In this document: positions 45,401 to 48,407 of the stretch, piece after piece | How positions within the stretch are numbered: the first letter of the stretch is position 1 | Layout of the letters: every line of letters begins with the position of its first letter | Assembly: GCA_002401955.1 (NCBI GenBank) | Contig: NVUQ01000023.1 | Location: 1-48,407, forward strand | Length of the DNA: 48,407 bases | DNA from: Flavobacteriales bacterium | GTDB lineage: Bacteria; Bacteroidota; Bacteroidia; Flavobacteriales_E; Vicingaceae | Direction: 5' to 3' | The notes under the pieces: generated by a model | Seen by the model: only the letters and a program-made list of their open reading frames with translations | Database searches by the model: none | What the model was told of the DNA's origin: nothing | Translations under genes and position numbers: made by a program

Positions 45401-48400
45401 GTTACACTCTACGATTTGGCCTCCGAAATGACCGATGGAGAACCATTCGGACAAAGTGCTTGCGATAATGACAAGCATTGGTTAGCATTTAAGAGCCTCT
45501 ATATGGGGCGAAGAAACATGCTCTTGCAAGTAATCATGGAAGGATGGGTTCAATCGCAAACACCACTTGGAGCAGCTGCATTTCCTAAAATCAGATGTAT
45601 TGGTACTACCGGTGTTGTTTGTGGATCATATCCAGCCTATGAAAATAAGATAAAACGTTTCCAAATTTTCGATCAGATCATGCCAAACCCGTATTTGCAA
45701 GTAGTGACTAATGTACCTCCAGTAACACCTCCTTCAGGCGCAGGAAGTATTACATTTTGCGAAACCCAATGCGATGCCCTGTCATCAAGTTGGATGTCGG
45801 CTTTGGAAGGTTGTGCCACAGATTTAGGGGTTCCAACCACTAACTGGGTTGCTGGCAATGCGGTTTACGATGGCATGGAAGCCGATTTAATTGCTGTTTG
45901 TCAGGGAGGATGCTCTACCGATTGGCCTGTTGCTTCGCAATTTAGTGACAACCCATCTCCATACGCTTCATTTAAAGAGGTTCTTACTTCAAATGCTTAT
46001 TTAAATGGACCAGAAACAGCAGGTTGTACGCATCTCCTAATTAATTTCCCTGAGCCGGTAGACAATTTATCTTTAACTCAGGAACTCAACCAATGTGGTT
46101 GCGACCAGTTATTAAGTGCAACAGACGAAGATGATTTTGCCGCCAATTTCGGATTCATCCCCTATAATTTCTGTGGCGAAAGAGCCGCTTGTGCTGAAGT
46201 TGCTGGTCCTCCCGTTACGATTTCCAGTATTTATCCATTGGGATCCATCTCTTGGTCAACACTTCAATTAAATGCCCTGGCACAAATTGAAAGCATTAAC
46301 AACTACGGTTGCGAAGGAGAAGATTGCATAATCTGCGATGATCTAACCCTGGCGATTGGGCAGATGTTTACTGATTTTGCAATTACAGATGTTGCCAATT
46401 ATCCGAGCATCTTTACCAACTACGTGAATGAAACCCACAGCACCAACTTTGATTTTGCTTCGTTGGAGCAATTCATGGATGACTGTGAAAATTTCCAAAA
46501 CGGAGTGATAACTACAGGTTTTACTTCAGAAGTAACCGATCTTGTTAATTTATTGAATCAATTGGCACCTGGCGGCCTGTTGAATACTCAAACACATATC
46601 TCTACTTCTCTCCCCACATATTTCAATGCTAGTTTTACGAACATTGAGTCTTTTGGAACCAGTTGCGATCCATTTCCTTCAGCTCCCTATGTATACATTC
46701 CAACTTTAGGTGGAAACGAATTTTATTTTGACATTAACCATAGAAATTGTCCCTTTTGTGGATCAAATGGAGACATTTCGGTGCTTCTTGTTAATGCAGG
46801 TTCTTTTACCAATCCAACCAGTGCCATTCAAGCCACCATTTCGTTTGGAACTCCCTATATGATTGCGGTAAACTCTAGCACCTTTCTGATAGATGCATTC
46901 GCACAGAACTCTAGCGGCCAAATAGAAACGCTGACGTATGAAATCAGCTTAAAATGTTTTATTACTTCATACGATCTACAAGGTTCTCCAATGCTCTGCG
47001 AAAACATTGAACTGAACGGGACTGTACAAGACAATTGCATTGATGCCTTAATTGCCAATGCCACCATTCAGGCAGAGAATTCCTATACTTCCTATTTAAC
47101 AGGGCAAAAAGAGGAATTCATAGCCGATTACATCGAACGGTGCATCCAAATTACGGAAGATTATAACTATGACTATACCGCCAACCGCTATCAGTATACC
47201 TTATTCTATTTTGACAGAGCGAGTAACCTGATACGCACCGTGCCGCCAAAAGGATTTACACCGTTGGATTTAGCAGAAGTTCAAACCGTTATTGATCATG
47301 TAAATGGAATAGGAACTTTAGGTCCAGTGTATCCAGTACATACTTTCAATTCGATTTACCGTTTCAATTCTATGAACCAAACCATCTCGGCCAATACGCC
47401 TGATGGTAACGATTCTAAAATCTGGTACGATGAAATTGGAAGACCAGTGGTGAGTCAGAATGCCCGACAAGCCGTATTCAACACCAATTTACTCTTCAAC
47501 AGTCCGTTTGGAACAGGAGTAAACGTTCCAACTTATAACTATACGCAATACGATTACTTAGGTCGGCCGGTAGAAACAGGCGAAATTATGCAGCCCGCGA
47601 CCATGAATTCGGTTGTTTCTAAAAATCCTGTGGCATTGAAAGTCTGGATAGATCCTGCCATTGCAACCGGATTGGCAAAAAGCCAAATTGTAAGGACGAT
47701 TTATTCTGAACCACAAAGCAATATTGCTGAGCTGGAGTTTGGTGCAGGTGGTTATGGAGATATAAGAAACCGGGTGGCTGCCATAGAAAAGTACGAAGGT
47801 TGGTTCTTTCCAGTTCCTCCGTTTAGTAACTTCAACTTTGGTACACCGGATTATGTGAGCCATTTCAGTTACGATGTGCATGGAAATGCCGAAACCTTTC
47901 TGGCCCAAAATGAAGATTTAGCTCCTTACGACCGTGAGTTTATTCGCACCGATTATGAATACGATTTACTCAATGGACTCACGCATTTTGTGCATTACCA
48001 ACAAGGTGAAATTGATCAAATGAGCCATCACTACCAATACGATGGGGACAACCGACTTAAAGAAGTATACACTTCTAAAGATGGCGTTATTTGGGACAGA
48101 GATGCCAATTACGACTATCGTTTGGATGGCTTACTGGCCAGAACCGAACTCGGAGAAATGCAAGTACAAGGCTGCGACATGGTCTACAATATACATGGTT
48201 GGCTGAAAAGCATGAATTCAGGTGTTTTGGATGCTTCTATAGACATGGGGAAAGACGGTTATCTATCGCAAACTTCATTTCTGGGAGAATACCTGGCAGC
48301 TTACCCGAACCTGCACCATGAAATTGGTAGAGATGCCTTTGCATTTACCTTGAGTTACTACGGTGATGACTACAAACCTATTGACCCGGCTAAAAATTGG

Positions 48401-48407
48401 GATGTAG
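42431..48407 (+). CDS. RHS/YD-repeat secreted protein, 5' part only (runs off the window)
   Basis: ATG 42431 opens a frame that stays open to the last base, about 1992 residues; I spot-checked reading frames at 43982, 44021, 45002, 46022, 46862, 47402 and 48362. It has a signal peptide (MKRLKWILIMLGVSTIAHAA) and a DUF6443-like opening region. A long Cys-containing part (about 600-1550, with CFDCVYEIEF, CQGGC and ECLxxC-style pairs) follows, then RHS/YD repeats (IWYDEIGRPVVSQN, YDYLGRPVETGE, YQYDGDNRLKEVY, DYRLDGLLARTEL) and IHGWLKSMNSG plus FAFTLSYYGDDY, typical of the last segment before the RHS core ends. The C-terminal effector, if any, is outside the window. The same operon carries the two genes upstream. 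Confidence 0.82.
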   Translation, partial: MKRLKWILIMLGVSTIAHAAKDEMLNTNTGFNLVQNLSVESQQYYAVSTTPIWNNDFKIKTISNEITFGIDESYLQIDPYFSYKVIFDISWEELVGTSLTTQTATGIELEINYDPNIPYKDRAVYTFANGLKVDITNIRLYKEDLLNNYLPSSVDRENLFLKSSIETEYYGVFDRFYTPGTTNSDINLSQSGTELQVNWLSVENAESYELEWTWVHSYSGDLTGSIANLLAQTDIQFDFRDNATRVRLSKNEYSIPLTYRHGFLLVRYRGIGIGGANLDIPIEGNWCAAPVTGTVDQYPTACKTQTWALDNNQMNYSAQMGYVEDGTRGVAVQFMDGTTKPRQTLSKMNSQDEVMAGATIYDYYGRPAIEVMSSPVKQSDLFYVNNLHMRPGNIPYDKSQFHTDADMYGTCGVSSAPIMSPNFSKGAANYYSPENTNKDGAEAYLPDAEGYPFVQTHYANDPTSRVRRVGGVGITHQLEEGEHYTETMYETVKANETYYIFGNDAAPANNYTRIITKDANGQVSVAITDSYGRTVATYLEGNAPAGLEAIEGNTAPTAVTTQLFSDNSPNLLENGILGVQELIAVTDPNTLYTFNYNFDQVTFTDCLPPEICFDCVYEIEFRITPAEGIFNPSCGPVDENGNPYLSPYSWTETVGTISETDFNTDCDPLITFSDVAANNGTFSIQFPRFGQFYVTKVLKVSDAPIEYYWEQYVEHSPCLTPFSDFLAVEMNEIDYTACENLTACYQNFLDEYGTWPMYQAENPTAIEQFYIDLRTDFIAACENAPICEQMFPFLLGDVSPNGQYGSLDPADGQSVFNLGNDIGIHWQEPSLVYTEGGIPSLITNNAGALVPPNDPSITLIEFLNNWIDEWAEALVPFHPEYQTYLFCQANTDVFDYAASFNSTSTMADAIANGFTDPVPTVPAGYGCFSNAPLNPSTFDPLVVNFLTVPPPPLGPLNIASYHYYAPGIGWSYEDQGNAILGYGVITCPGGVTLYDLASEMTDGEPFGQSACDNDKHWLAFKSLYMGRRNMLLQVIMEGWVQSQTPLGAAAFPKIRCIGTTGVVCGSYPAYENKIKRFQIFDQIMPNPYLQVVTNVPPVTPPSGAGSITFCETQCDALSSSWMSALEGCATDLGVPTTNWVAGNAVYDGMEADLIAVCQGGCSTDWPVASQFSDNPSPYASFKEVLTSNAYLNGPETAGCTHLLINFPEPVDNLSLTQELNQCGCDQLLSATDEDDFAANFGFIPYNFCGERAACAEVAGPPVTISSIYPLGSISWSTLQLNALAQIESINNYGCEGEDCIICDDLTLAIGQMFTDFAITDVANYPSIFTNYVNETHSTNFDFASLEQFMDDCENFQNGVITTGFTSEVTDLVNLLNQLAPGGLLNTQTHISTSLPTYFNASFTNIESFGTSCDPFPSAPYVYIPTLGGNEFYFDINHRNCPFCGSNGDISVLLVNAGSFTNPTSAIQATISFGTPYMIAVNSSTFLIDAFAQNSSGQIETLTYEISLKCFITSYDLQGSPMLCENIELNGTVQDNCIDALIANATIQAENSYTSYLTGQKEEFIADYIERCIQITEDYNYDYTANRYQYTLFYFDRASNLIRTVPPKGFTPLDLAEVQTVIDHVNGIGTLGPVYPVHTFNSIYRFNSMNQTISANTPDGNDSKIWYDEIGRPVVSQNARQAVFNTNLLFNSPFGTGVNVPTYNYTQYDYLGRPVETGEIMQPATMNSVVSKNPVALKVWIDPAIATGLAKSQIVRTIYSEPQSNIAELEFGAGGYGDIRNRVAAIEKYEGWFFPVPPFSNFNFGTPDYVSHFSYDVHGNAETFLAQNEDLAPYDREFIRTDYEYDLLNGLTHFVHYQQGEIDQMSHHYQYDGDNRLKEVYTSKDGVIWDRDANYDYRLDGLLARTELGEMQVQGCDMVYNIHGWLKSMNSGVLDASIDMGKDGYLSQTSFLGEYLAAYPNLHHEIGRDAFAFTLSYYGDDYKPIDPAKNWDV

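Noticed and set aside
36143..48407. Many long open frames on the minus strand opposite the RHS genes
   Set aside because: They lie inside two very long plus-strand genes with recognisable RHS motifs, have no credible starts or families, and are explained as frames opposite higher-GC coding sequence.

Overview
The window is AT-rich bacterial DNA of Bacteroidota type, most likely a flavobacterium-like or related marine lineage. The evidence is a PorP/SprF type IX secretion protein beside a large protein with a gliding-motility-type C-terminal domain, promoters of the form TAnnTTTG (TACATTTG recurs), few Shine-Dalgarno sites, a short-lid adenylate kinase, and large Bacteroidota-style RHS proteins. 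The genus cannot be named from this sequence.

Layout. (1) 1-5910: a peptide-secretion locus with a double-glycine precursor peptide, an unknown membrane protein, an HlyD-type adaptor, a C39-peptidase ABC exporter and a TolC-type outer-membrane channel. The precursor has an in-frame stop in its leader and the exporter has a one-base frameshift, so the locus looks decayed (or carries two sequence errors). (2) 5911-9663: an unknown small gene, a candidate structured RNA at about 6797-6930, an ABC-F ATPase with a degenerate second Walker A, and nearly 1 kb of non-coding DNA full of dispersed repeats. (3) 9664-25787: a mostly ordinary chromosomal backbone. It holds obg, adk and hpt, a divergent purE, an acyltransferase, a PorP/SprF plus CotH/lamin-tail secreted protein pair, a SRPBCC-GyrI protein, an M23/LysM peptidase, a FadL-like porin, a Tyr/Asn/Ser-rich secreted protein, proS and a conserved hypothetical gene.

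(4) 25864-34341: tRNA-Glu(UUC) and an integrative element of about 7.17 kb inserted at its 3' end. A 15-bp att repeat bounds it at 25923-25937 and 33091-33105. At the left it carries a HTH/excisionase-like gene and a compact HUH endonuclease-like Rep protein; at the right, an outward-ending tyrosine recombinase. The cargo between them looks like phage defence: an AbiGi/DUF2971-like protein, and a tightly coupled soluble protein plus four-helix membrane protein with RexA/RexB-like architecture, followed by a lipoprotein and two small proteins. Beyond the second att site, a third att-like copy with a 110-bp duplicated flank encloses a toxin-antitoxin-like pair whose GNAT gene is broken, so integration at this tRNA appears to have happened more than once.

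(5) 34575-48407: a compact, higher-GC, co-directional run of three exported proteins: a SprB-repeat protein, a 2088-residue RHS-family N-terminal module, and an RHS/YD-repeat protein that runs off the right edge. It may be a polymorphic-toxin or surface-RHS operon, with any C-terminal effector outside this window.
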